DNA of 64,000 nucleotides from Takakia lepidozioides (taxonomy: Eukaryota; Streptophyta; Takakiopsida; Takakiales; Takakiaceae). Positions 22,253-32,567 of the stretch are shown here, piece by piece. Numbering within the stretch: the first letter of the stretch is position 1; the number at the start of each line of letters is the position of its first letter. The stretch covers positions 5,456,001 through 5,520,000 of the forward strand of contig CM060732.1 in NCBI GenBank assembly GCA_030704615.1. Direction: 5' to 3'. The notes beneath the pieces were generated by a model that was not told where the DNA came from, did no database searches, and saw nothing but the letters and a program-made list of their open reading frames with translations. Both the position numbers and the translations under genes were made by a program.

Positions 22253-24280
22253 TAAACCTCCACACTATGCTATTGCTCTGCCAGGACAAAATGTGGCTAA
22301 GTCATGACATGCGCCTTTTCATCCTTAGGATGAATGATTTTCATCGCAGATGTTTAACCTAGAAGCTCGGGCTGAGGAAAACGAAGAGGAAGATGACGGG
22401 CAACTCTTCGCAGGTGCTGCAGTGGAGTTGGCAGGGCAGTCTGTCTTAGGAAGTTGCACCTACGCTAGGGGAATCAGCTTGCTTTAAAGAGCGACGTTAA
22501 GGGCTTCTGCTTGGCATTCTGTGCAAGGGGAAGCGGTGCCACTTTCTTCGTGGTAATGATCAATTCTGAAGGCTGAGCATGTGATGAGAGCGGTGCACCA
22601 CCGCTGCCGCCATTGCCTTGAAGAGCACAATTATGAGGGGATGGAGCGGCTCAACAGCTGTTGGGGCATGAGAAGTGCAGGTTGGTGTGGATGGCGACTC
22701 AGGTTATCTGTAATTAAGACTTGTAGCTGCTTTCTGTCTTATTGCTATAGGACCATATCAATTCTTAGGGAAGAAGTGCACATGTAGAAGGATAGGGTAA
22801 GAGGTTGGCAAGCACAAGGATGTTGCCAGCAGATGAAGCAGAGCCGTCATGACATGATGAGGACTGGAATCAAGATAAGAAGAAGCGTTAAATGTGGCTG
22901 ATGACAGAGATGGTGAGGTACCATCTTGACAGGCAGACCCACCGCTTCACTGGAGTATAAGACAGATAAGTTCGAAGAGTGTAGGCTTCCTTTTTTTTTG
23001 CCTTAGAAGTCGCTTTGTGAAGTTTTTGAACTGTCTCTTGTAAAGAGAGACAGATTTGTGAGGAAGAGAAAAAGCTTTGGGAAATGGAATGAGGACACTG
23101 GACTTCAAACCAGGATAGGGTGGAGATGGATGCACCTGCTATTACATTGTCAGTAGGAGAAATGATTGGGGACAAGGGATAGCTCATCTCAGGGTCAGAA
23201 TGGTTGCTGTTTGTTGTGTTCTTGTTCTTTGTTTCAGTGTCATGAGCCTATAAAACAATGCGGCCCTGGATGTTGATACATTGGAGCCAAAGTAGAACTA
23301 GCTTAGTGGATAGAGGAAACCAGTGAGGGTTAGTTAGAACTATTTGGAAAGCAGAGAAGGGATGATGTGGATGGGGCAGAAAAACCAACACTGTTTTGGG
23401 GTTTGGATCTGATTTTCAGAGTGTTCTCAGCATGTGAACAACTGAGGTTCACAGTTGATGGGAAAAAGAGAGCTGTCAGGGTGTGTAAATTGAGACCTAT
23501 AGAAGGGTTGTGAACTATCTTGGGCAAATGGCTCCACTTGGGGAAAGGTAGTGTGAAGGGTCAGTCATTGGCGAGAGAGAGAGACTGATAAAGGGGCTGA
23601 TCATGTCTTGTGTGACCAAGGTTGATTTCAATGTTGGATGCACTGGATGCCTGGCTGAATGTGCATTGCATTGCATCGTAGACATGCTGTTGTGGAAAAA
23701 GTGAGGAATCTGCACACCAAGAAAGAGAGAGAAAAAAGGAGAAAGAGGGAGAAAGGGTTGAGAAGGGAGAGAGCTATCCAGCAAAAGGGGTTGATGAGGG
23801 ATGGATAATTGGGGAGATAAGATAAAGAAAACATGAACCCTGAAGAACTAAAAACCAGTGGGCCTGTAGTTCATGGCAGATCTGAGCTGCCTCCTTCTAA
23901 ACCGTGATCTCATTACAAAAAGGGGCTTCCGACGTGTTGCTGCCCAAGGGAGCTGCCACAAGGGTAGTGTTCACCACTGACATAGGGCTGGTTGCATCAC
24001 TGAAGACATCATGGCAGCACGGCTGGTGCTGTACCTGCAGGGAAAGGATGTTGTGTAAAAGTAGAACCAAGAGTGAGAGTAATACAGACTCCCCATCCAT
24101 GTCTTCTCTTCCGCTGCGGCGTGGATGAGGATTGCATGAACTCTGATCACGAAGGACCTGAGGGAAACCCACAGCCGAGTGACGATGGTTGGATCACTAG
24201 AAGAACGTTCCTTTCTTTTGCTCCACTTCAACTGGAGAGGAGTACAATTAGAATCACACAGAAGGGGATTCACGCCCCTT
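22253..24280. other. Intergenic, two weak exon-like stretches
   Basis: No recognised gene. An open stretch after CGCAG near 22350 encodes an acidic segment (EENEEEDDG) ending in a stop near 22485. On the minus strand, a segment after CTGCAG from about 24037 to a stop at about 23900 (VQHQPCCHDVF...NEITV) is open but matches nothing I know. Neither can be assigned to a gene. Confidence 0.25.
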
Positions 24281-24284
24281 CTTT

Positions 24285-24885
24285 TCACACTACAGCGCAT
24301 ATATATTGCTACACAACTACATCGCTGTCCAAAACCACACAACACATGTGCACACCACACACTAGTATATCACTAATCCAACCATTAGGCTGCCCACTAT
24401 GGCAGTCACTAGTCCACCACAATGATAAAGAAGAAGAATACAAGCACAAGCTCACAAAGCTGAAGCATAAACTCATGCATATATAACCTCATCACTCAAA
24501 TACAAGTCAAGCCAAGTGCACCCCACGCCATGGGGAATCCACTCGTGCCATAGCTAGGCGCGGTGAGGCTCAACTCGAGAAAGATGAGCCTCCCGCGCTT
24601 GCCGTGAAGATAACCACTCCAGGGCCTAAATCTGCCTTGACCCCTGGATTGACACTTGGGCCAATCCCAAATGTCAATATGTAAAAGCTAGCTATTTCCT
24701 AGCTAGTTTCACACTAGTGGTGAAATAACTTGACAACTGTCGTGCGCATACATATCGCTACATAACCACATCGCTGTCCAAAACCACACAACACATGTGC
24801 ATACCACACACTAATATACCACTAGTCCAACCACTAGTCCAACCACTAGGCTGCCACTAGTCAGTCGCTAGGCTGCCCACTACGG
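24285..24885 (+). repeat. Direct repeat pair of about 120 bp
   Basis: A block with ATCGCTGTCCAAAACCACAC, CATGTG and CACTAGTCCA at about 24290-24420 recurs at about 24745-24885 in the same orientation, separated by about 320 bp. It could be a short LTR-type repeat or a duplicated part of a non-autonomous transposon. Confidence 0.6.
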
Positions 24886-24889
24886 GCGT

Positions 24890-25850
24890 AGACATTGCTG
24901 GCAGTGAGAAGAAGGCAGGAAAGCAGTTCAGTGTTCCTAGCATGCATGCGGAGACGCCGTGTAGAAGTTAGGCTCAGACTTTTATCATGGCTGGATTTTG
25001 TTGACAGTGTTCCAGCACTTACTCTCTGGGATTCTATTCTATTTTGTGGAGCTTGAATCCCCAATGGTACTTCTTTCACTACACTAGTGGTATGTGTTCC
25101 TCTAGTCATGTTCCTAATCACTTGCACATCACTGTAATAGTGGTATAATTTAAAACTGTGGGAGTAGCCAAATGCACACAATTGCCCACATTACCACTCA
25201 TATAGTGGTATAAATAATCACCTATATATTACTGTATTAGTGGTATGAATTCCTCCAATGGTATTCCTAATCACTTACACACCACTCTGTTAGTAATCAC
25301 TCCAATCCATAGTTCCCACTCAGAGAGACACCATGGATGACTCAAAACAGCTTACATACCACTCTGTGGGTAATCATTCCAATGACCTGTTGAGAGACGT
25401 CATCCACTCACATAACCACGCTGTGAATGATATTGTATATTCTCAGTTTTCATAGAATAACTATATGAGTCATTTCGTGATCACTCAACGAGTGGTTTCG
25501 GAAGTCATTGAATTTTTCACTCCATCCATTTTGTAGCACTGACACACGACACGTGTCCATGAGTGTCGCCACGTGTGGACATAATCTCCAATATCATCCA
25601 CGGACCACCGGCTTACACGTGTCCACTGCAAAACGGAAGTGATTACTTTACCACTGTGACACGTCATAAGTGGTTAGTTTACCTCTGTGACACGTCATTG
25701 ACATGTCACCGTGGTTAATTTACCACCGTGGCACGTTAGCTAATAGGTGGACCCGGACGTGAGTGGTTCGAACCACTGTCCTTAACCACTAGTGCCACGT
25801 AATGTCTTTTACCACTCACTTGTCCTAATCCACTGGTTCTTCATGTCTAT
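24890..25850. repeat. ACCACT/AGTGGT-rich subterminal-type repeats of a CACTA-like element
   Basis: Short motifs ACCACT and AGTGGT recur in both orientations from 25080 to 25850, together with ACACGT/CACGTG words at 25540-25740. Clustered short inverted motifs of this kind are typical of CACTA subterminal regions. A matching terminus, CACTAGGAGAAAAACG, is at 26139-26154. I see no transposase here, so the element would be non-autonomous. The other end was not located. Confidence 0.5.
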
Positions 25851-26906
25851 TCACCGAATGTCCGAAACCACATTGTCTCCTGTAAACAAAGAATTGGGCG
25901 AGGCTCGGATATGCACTCCATTCTGGAGATGAAGCGACGATGTGGATATGACTACATTCATGGAAGTAGGTTTCCAGGACAAGGGACTGAGGTAGATCGT
26001 TGTTTCGTATTCAAAATGTCCACGTGTGGCCTGGCAGCGGCGTGGAACTGGTCCACCAGATAAGGAGTGGGGACTTGTCAAACAGTTGGGTCATGTTCGA
26101 CCATATCAAGCAAATTACAAATCACCAGTGGGTGACAACACTAGGAGAAAAACGTGGAATTACCACTCTATTAACCACTCATTGTGAGTGGTAAAAGACA
26201 CTAAACCACTGACTCCAGCAATGCCTCCATTTCCTTCTCATCGAGAGGAACTCTGTCAGAGCCATCTTCCGACATAATCTCGGCCAATGCCATCTTATGG
26301 GCGGCCTACAGCTGTATCTGTTTGGGTCTGGCACTAGGTCTCAACTTAACCTCCTCCTGAATGAGCTGCTCTGCCTCGTGGGCAGCCTCCCGCGAGTTCC
26401 CCCTCGCCAATTTGTGACAATGGGAACCAACGTGTATGCAAGCTCGTGTGAGGTCAGGGAAACGGTGCAACACATAGAACTGCTTGGCATTACAAACAGA
26501 CATGCAATGTGGTGGTTCTTTGCAATGCGCACACTTAAATGTGGAGTTTGGAACCTTCTCCTAAGCTCGAAATGGTTGATGAGCTGTGCCTGTCCAATTC
26601 GTCTCGTTCCTGTGACCTCTGGATTTAAAGTGGAAGCAAGTTGGGGAGAAACACCGCAGCGCGCCCGCACACACAACGTAGCGCACCTGCACACCATCGA
26701 GCATCTTCATGCTGGTGATTTTGGTGACGCACCAAGGATGATCGTCATGTTTCCTATCCATATTTGTCAACATTCCGGACGCCCTCGAATAGTCCGTTCG
26801 AGGAGGGAACTCAAAGAAGATATTGCCGTCGACGTCTACGGGAAGGCATGTCACGGATTTAATTGCACTAGCCCAGCTAGCTCCGAGCGGTGTCCCTCCA
26901 TGTGAA
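25850..26906. pseudogene. Second copy of the SWIM-transposase gene, broken by local inversion and a CACTA-like terminus
   Basis: Minus-strand 26906 to 26205 encodes the zinc-rich part (VDGNIFFEFPP, ALRCFSPTCFHF, VCNAKQFYVLHRFPDLTR, CIHVGSHCHKLARGN, IMSEDGSDRVPLDEKE). The protein then continues on the plus strand at 25853-26138 (PNVRNHIVSCKQ, YDYIHGSRFPGQG, FKMSTCG, WVMFDHIKQITNHQWVT). The first part ends at ALLES and the second begins at the next residues of the intact copy, so one inversion explains the arrangement. The 17-base word TGTCTTTTACCACTCAC at about 25803 and its reverse complement at about 26181 flank the inverted piece. The catalytic Glu region and SWIM finger are absent. Confidence 0.8.
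26139..26197 (+). repeat. CACTA-like terminal sequence
   Basis: CACTAGGAGAAAAACG resembles the CACTACAAGAAAA termini of En/Spm elements. It starts exactly where transposase homology stops (after GTGGGTGACAA), and is followed by an ACCACTC / GAGTGGT inverted repeat. It is probably the end of the element described for 24.9-25.85 kb, moved by the inversion. Confidence 0.5.
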
Positions 26907-27024
26907 GCCCTCGCATAATTTCAAGAATGGATTACCTTTTTCGCGTTTTTTTGTCTAATCCAACCCTCAACTTAGAGTTTTCTCCCTGATGGCCACTTTT
27001 TTGGCACGTTATCCCTACAAATGT

Positions 27025-27225
27025 CGTCCGCTAGATGGAAATTCGGCGCCGGTTATCCATCCGGGGGTGGTCCGACTTACCTGCGATTTTCCATCCGGGG
27101 GAACTCCAACTTACCTGCAGGATGGAAATTCGGCGCCTGCTGGATGATGCCGTCTCGGGCGGAGCGAGGGCCAGGTGGCGCTCCGACTTCATCCGTTGGA
27201 TGGAAATTCGGCGTTGTTTTTCAAT
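27025..27225. repeat. Variant palindromes, GGATGGAAATTCGGCGCC type
   Basis: Three copies of GATGGAAATTCGGCG are found near 27036, 27121 and 27199, spaced about 80 bp, with degraded right arms ending in CATCC. A further copy is at about 8300-8325. They occupy the place, between the decayed transposase (minus) and the decayed ParB/methyltransferase gene (plus), that the main palindrome array occupies in the first element. I read them as the binding or target site of a diverged subfamily. Confidence 0.65.
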
Positions 27226-27480
27226 CCACCGGGCTGTCGATGTAGTCTCGGGTGGAAGTTGGGACAGATGGCGGCGGGGGCGAGCTCCATACCTATGTCA
27301 TTGAAGAGCGCCGGCCCGTATTAATTGTCCACCGCCGTCGGTTTTGAACCGGACAATCCGCACGGATTCCGCGCTTGCTTCCCGGATACGCCTGGGAACC
27401 CTGATGTGACGGGTGGATGAAGTTCCATTCGAGGCTTGTATCCACGCATTCTGCGGGAGATTTTTTTGTCACTCGGACTT

Positions 27481-29115
27481 ATGCCGCGTGGAGAAGGGCG
27501 TGGCTCTCCTGAGAGAAACCCCACATCCAGACCGCGGCGCAAACTCAAACCTTTGTACTACAGGCCGCGTCCAACGTCTCGCATGGCCAAACTGAAGCTC
27601 CAGCAAGAGATCCCCTTGTCTTGCTCACAGCCCGCGCCAACTGAAGCCGAGCACTCTCAGGCGAGCCCCTGCTTCTTCCGCTTTATGTAGCATGTGCGGT
27701 CGTCTTCTTCGCTTTGTTTTGATTGTTTTGGCATCCTTTTGCATGTGCTTCTGCATGTAATTGTTAGCCATTGCTTGGTTTTGCTTTCATGGTTGTTCCA
27801 TGCCACTCCCTACTTTGCCTCTCACGATTGTGGCTCGTTTGTTGCTTCCATTTCATTGCGATTGTGGCGCTCATGTTGGGGATGACAGAGTGAAGACGAG
27901 CGCGACACGGTGGTGGTATCATCGACAGCTCCAACTGCTTGAGCAGTCACTCCAAAAGCTGCTACTCATCGAGCGCAATCAGACATTCGTCGGCAGCAGT
28001 CTTCGAACCTGGTGCTTGGCATTTTTGGATCACCAAAGTTGGGGCGGGACGGCACACACAAACTTGTTCCTTTTGTTGGTGGACGGGAGGACCTGCGGCG
28101 GGAGTACGCCCGAATAGGCATTTGGGAGGTTGGTGCAACCGGCATGGCAGGTGAAGGGCGTCGGATGAGGATAGCAAATCCGCCAATGGAGGAAGCTGAT
28201 GCACATGCAGGAGGGCCCGCCCACACAAAGAAGAAGAGGAAAGCCAAGCACATGCAATCCCCGGCGAGAGAGCCATCACAGGCTGCGGAGGGGGGAGTGA
28301 ACAGAACAACCACCAAGGCGCGTGAGGGTGTCAGTTCCCCTCAATCAAAGGTTGTCATCCTGGAGGCCTCCCCTACTGCTACGCCTAGTAAGAAACAGAA
28401 GGCCCGTGAGAGGGCAAAAGAGAGGGCAAAAGAACAGGCGAGACAGAAGGCTAGCCAGGAGGCAAGAGAAAATGCCACTGAAGAGGCCAGGGGTGTGGAA
28501 ATGACAGATGCCCATGTAAGCGAGGGACGCACAGAGACGGTGGATCCCTCCAAGACACCAGAAATAGGCAGTAACACACCGGCTGCATCCTTACCGGTTA
28601 CACCATCGCGGGTGGGAGCAGCCCCCGCAATGACCCATACGGTGGAGACTGGGGGAGGGGATAGAACACCACAAAGACCACGGATTGTGGGAGGTGGAGG
28701 TGAAGACGGGGAGAGGGCATGAGGTGCTTCCGCCAGTGATTGACCATATTGAGGACGACGAGAGGGAGCTTTCTGACCAGGATGACATCCTCCCGGAGAT
28801 CCCCAGGCCCCAAACCCGGAGCATACAGGCTGGATTTGGTGGTCCTGGTGGGCTGCCGGAGAACCCCTCTGCAGCAGACGTCATGTCGGAGGCAGATATG
28901 AAGTTGGCCGCTGCCAAGATGTTGGAGGCAACCCACAACAATATTGGCAGGGTCCTGGGGGGCATGGTGTACCCAACCAAGCTTCAGATTCCTCTATCAT
29001 TGCAAGTGGTGAGACCTGCCCTCCCAGGCGATATCGACAAGCTGAAATTCTCTTTCCGGGAGGGATATCGAATGGGGTCTGCCGCGTTTTATGTTTCCAT
29101 TGAGATAGAAACTTG
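27481..29115 (+). pseudogene. Second ParB/methyltransferase gene copy, N-terminal half only
   Basis: The first exon begins with ATG at 27481 and gives RRKLKPLYYRPRP, matching RRKLRKLYFG in the first copy. An open segment from about 28140 to 28720 encodes a Lys/Glu/Ala-rich, coiled-coil-like region (repeated KERAKE). After a frame change near 28690 comes MSEADMKLAAAKMLEATH, IGRVLGG, LQIPLSLQVVRPALPGDIDK and FSFREG, the start of the ParB-like fold. The DGNHR signature exon and the methyltransferase part are missing. The copy lies divergent to the transposase remnant at 25.85-26.9 kb. Confidence 0.75.
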
Positions 29116-29119
29116 AGAT

Positions 29120-29837
29120 GACTGGCATAACATGGATAATAGCAAGGATGGGATAGAGATGGCTGTTTTCCACCACTATGCCAATTTCATCAATATCAGC
29201 AAGGGATAGAAGCAGGTTAGGGAAGACTTCTTTGAGGATGTCTTGAGTAACCTTATGCATGAGCTCATTTTCTCTGCCAATTTGAAATTGAGTAGCAAGT
29301 TCATCTGAGAATCAAGTGGTCATGAAGCCATCTTTGCCGGCTGGCAGGAAGAACTTTGTGAGCTGGTCCATGAAAATGAAGAGAAGCGGCGTGATGCAGA
29401 TTGCTGCATGAGCGATGATGTACCCTGAACCAGGGGACCAGCCACTGAGAGGGCGGTTTGCGCAGGTGTGCAGCTCCAAGAATGAGCTGTCCAATTCCTA
29501 CAATTCTTGATCGGAGAAGGGAAAAGGATGCCCAGGCCTTGGGGCCTTCAATGGCCAGAGGCTCAATGGCCAGAGCCCTACATTTTTTGGGAAAAAAAAA
29601 ACCTGATTGCACCAAAAAAAGTTGGCCCGCGACATGAAAAAAAAAAGGGGCCAAAAATAAAAAACTTCGCCACATAGTGGCGGTTCCCTGGGCAGCTCGT
29701 GCCAGAAAGCATCGGGGGGACCCAGACATTTCGCCTGACAACTCGGAAGCAGTGCGCCTTAAATCCAAGGGCTGGCACCCCATTGCGCCAAGATGAATTG
29801 CGATTTCGCCACCTGTTTCTGCTTTTAAAAGGTCTAC
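29120..29837. other. Intergenic, A-rich runs, no gene
   Basis: Nothing coding is recognised. Two A-runs at about 29589-29600 and 29636-29647 may be tails of degenerate retroposons on the plus strand. Confidence 0.35.
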
Positions 29838-30081
29838 CACCAATTGGTAGCTCAGTTGGATAGTGCACTGAGTGCCACCCAGATGATTCTGGGGTCAAAT
29901 CCTGCTACTTTTTGGCTGTCGTATGTTCTTCTTTCCCTTCCCTTGGGCGGTGTCCTTTGCGAAAGCCTTCACGGCTAGGTTACTTTGAAAGAGGTTTTTT
30001 TTTCTCTCACTATAATTACGAGGCCTGATTTGTGAGCTGTCGCTCCTAGGTGTTTCCCTTTAAAAAAAAAAAAAAAAAAAG
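29838..30081 (+). mobile_element. tRNA-derived SINE
   Basis: The head has a pol III A box, TAGCTCAGTTGG at 29848-29859, and a B box, GGGTCAAATCC at 29892-29902, at tRNA-like distance. The body follows, with an A-run of about 19 at 30063-30081 as tail. It is not a functional tRNA gene: the stems cannot be folded into a complete cloverleaf. Confidence 0.6.
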
Positions 30082-30589
30082 GCTGTGTCGCCTGGGAAAT
30101 ATCCTTGACATTTTCAAGAAATCGCCATATTGCATACTTGTAGCCAGGTAGGATCCAGGTGGACATTGTACTTGTCGCCACCTCTGCACTTAACCCCAAG
30201 AAAATATCGCCACGTCCACGCCCAAGCAGAAACGAAAAAAAAAAAAGGCTGCTTGTGATGCGTGACCTCCTTCTGGGCACACCCATCCATCCTTGTAGCG
30301 CCGTTGTTGTAATCGAGACGGTAAAGGCATCCTGCAATTACCTTCCACACACACGTATTGTAGTTCATTTGGCCAGTATGGGAAGAACAGGCAACCCCAC
30401 AGGGTGGGAAGAGCCAATTTGTGGGACCGCTGGAGGCTTGGAGAGGAGGGAAATGGCTCGACAGGATGTAGACACCTGTACGCCTAGGCCAGCGTAGAAG
30501 TAGGAGGTGGGCCTCCTTCTGATTCTAGAGAAATCCTGAAGCGACGAGGCGGTGGGCCCTCTTCTAGAAGGCTCCACCACCGCCTTATC

Positions 30590-30634
30590 CACCCCTTACC
30601 CCTTACCCGTATATATAGAGGGTAAGGGGTATAG
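30590..30634. repeat. Inverted repeat around a TATATATAG loop
   Basis: ACCCCTTACCC is followed by its reverse complement GGGTAAGGGGT with GTATATATAGA between. The stem is 11 bp. A role is not evident. Confidence 0.5.
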
Positions 30635-30639
30635 ATTTT

Positions 30640-32530
30640 ACAATTCTGCCTCCCTTTGGTGGATAAGTGTCTATCAGAACAATTTATTTTGCGCGATGTA
30701 TCGGAGAATAAAAAAGTACCCACAAACCGTTACGTGAAAATTGAAGGTCAAGAAACCAATTATGGGAGAAAAGGAAAGTCTGTTGAAATGTTTTCAATGG
30801 ACCTAATATCACTTTAGCCAACAGTAAAGTTCCAGTGCCACACGATATAGGCACATGTGTGACTTTTGGGTTTGAATGTGTGAAGAGACACTTTGGCCAA
30901 GTTTTTGGTGGAGATACTCTAGTATTAAGGCCAAGTTGGTTGTTTGAGATATGCGTCGATCTGGACTGTGACTTATGTGACAAGCATCTCCAAAGAGGGA
31001 AACAAAGAGGGCAGCACATGGTGCGTTGCAAAAAGGAGCTATCGCAGTAGGCAGAAACACAAAGGAAACATGGAAGGGGGGTGGGGATATGAAGAGAGTC
31101 GAGGAGATGCAGAGACGAGGGTAGGTGCGGGGCGAAGAAGAGTCAAAGGGGGCGGGGGGGGGGCAATGAGAGCGGTCCGACAAGAAAACGTGCGGGCGGG
31201 CGGGCGATTGGGTGAGGGGGTTATCCAGGGAATGAGAAGGCGCAGGAGCGCCGAGGTGGCGCGCGCGCACAGGAAGGCAGGCACGTCCCAAGAGCAGGGC
31301 GCTCATCAATTTCATTCTCTTGCTGTGCGTGGATCCCTCTCCGCACGGGAGATTGCCGGTGGAATGCTTGCGCAGCGATGGCAGGAGTGACCGGGTGTGG
31401 ACAGTTATCCCGTGGCCAAAAAGGAATGTGTGAGGTGTAGACAGCATTTGCTGTGGAAAGTGTTGTCGCTCTCCTCTTGGGGAGGCAGGGCTGGGACGCC
31501 TTTGTCTTTTTCGTGCCCGAGTGTCCGGGGATTGTTGGCTTGCCATGCCCCAACCGTGCCCTCCACTCAGATGGCCGCACAAAATGTGTAGAGGGAGCTC
31601 TGTGGTGTCCCTGATGCTGTCTCTCAGAGCAGCATCTACTTTTAGCACTCCGATTGTCTGTTTCCTATACTCTTGCTGGAATCTGTGTTCGTAGTTGATC
31701 CTCTGGGATTTCTTGCTACGTTTTGGGATTATGTTTCTCTTCCCTCTCCTGCATTTGATAGCACTAAGGATTTTTTGGGGTCATCTATTCTACGGTTCGT
31801 ATCTCGTTCAATTTTTGGATGGATTTGCTTCTTTTACGCATTAGCATTCTCTCCGCCCTTGTTCTTTGCCTTCGCTGAGGCTATGTGTTTTCTACTAATC
31901 GATCTCAGTCTTTCTCTGTGTTTTTCAACCGATGTTTGCAGTCTCGGATGACCGAGGCACTTGCAAAGCGAGCCACGAATGCAAGCATTAGAGCATGCAT
32001 TCAGTCAAACCGATGTCTTTCGTTTCAGACATGCAGAGCTAATTCTGAAATGGTTTTGCTTGTTCGCTCCCTTCCGGTTCCCTTTCGATCGCCGATGGTT
32101 GTAGCTCTGTTGTTTATTCTCACCACCTTCGATTTCCGTTCAAGTTTCATTGTTTCTTTTCCAGAATGTCCCAAGCTGAAAGCATTGGTCGAAGACTAAA
32201 GAACTGTAAAGATCTCTTCTAGACGTCTCAAGACCTTGGAATTGACCTCCAAGAGCCTGCAAGAAGTCTATCTTTAAGAAGCCCTAAAAGATGTTTGAAG
32301 GTGAGAGCCGCTGGCGAGAAAGTGCAGACATTGATCGAGTCCATCATCAGGCATGAATGTGCCTACCTATGTCCATCTTTTCTTTTTGTTCTCTAATTAA
32401 TTGCTCTTCTTGGTATTCAGGCTCTTTCACTTTCTTTTTAGTTTGTTTCGTACAGCTGATGATCTGGTAGGCTTGATATTGTTTCTGCAGTGGAAGTCTT
32501 TGGGCTTTGAGGGAAGGGTCTTGCTTTGGG
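30640..32530. other. Intergenic upstream of the GT-1-like gene
   Basis: No coding sequence is recognised. A long G/purine-rich stretch (about 31050-31260) and a T-rich stretch (31670-32200) precede the gene; the latter may contain non-coding 5' exon and promoter sequence. Confidence 0.35.
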
Positions 32531-32567
32531 TGAGTGAGAGAGAGAGAGAGAGAGGAAAGGAAGAGAG
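32531..32567 (+). promoter_or_regulatory. GA microsatellite in the 5' leader of the GT-1-like gene
   Basis: TGAGTGAGAGAGAGAGAG-type sequence ends one to a few codons before the ATG at 32568. GA/CT repeats are common in plant promoters and 5' leaders and can bind GAGA-binding (BBR/BPC) proteins. The role here is inference. Confidence 0.5.

Noticed and set aside
7040-22265. An 8-11 bp target-site duplication around the 15 kb transposon
   Set aside because: The flanks (GGGGGGCTG on the left, TAAACCTCC on the right) do not match. Only TA on each side agrees, which may belong to the inverted repeat.
29848-29912. A functional tRNA gene
   Set aside because: A and B boxes are present but acceptor and anticodon stems do not pair and a long A-run follows, so SINE is the better call.
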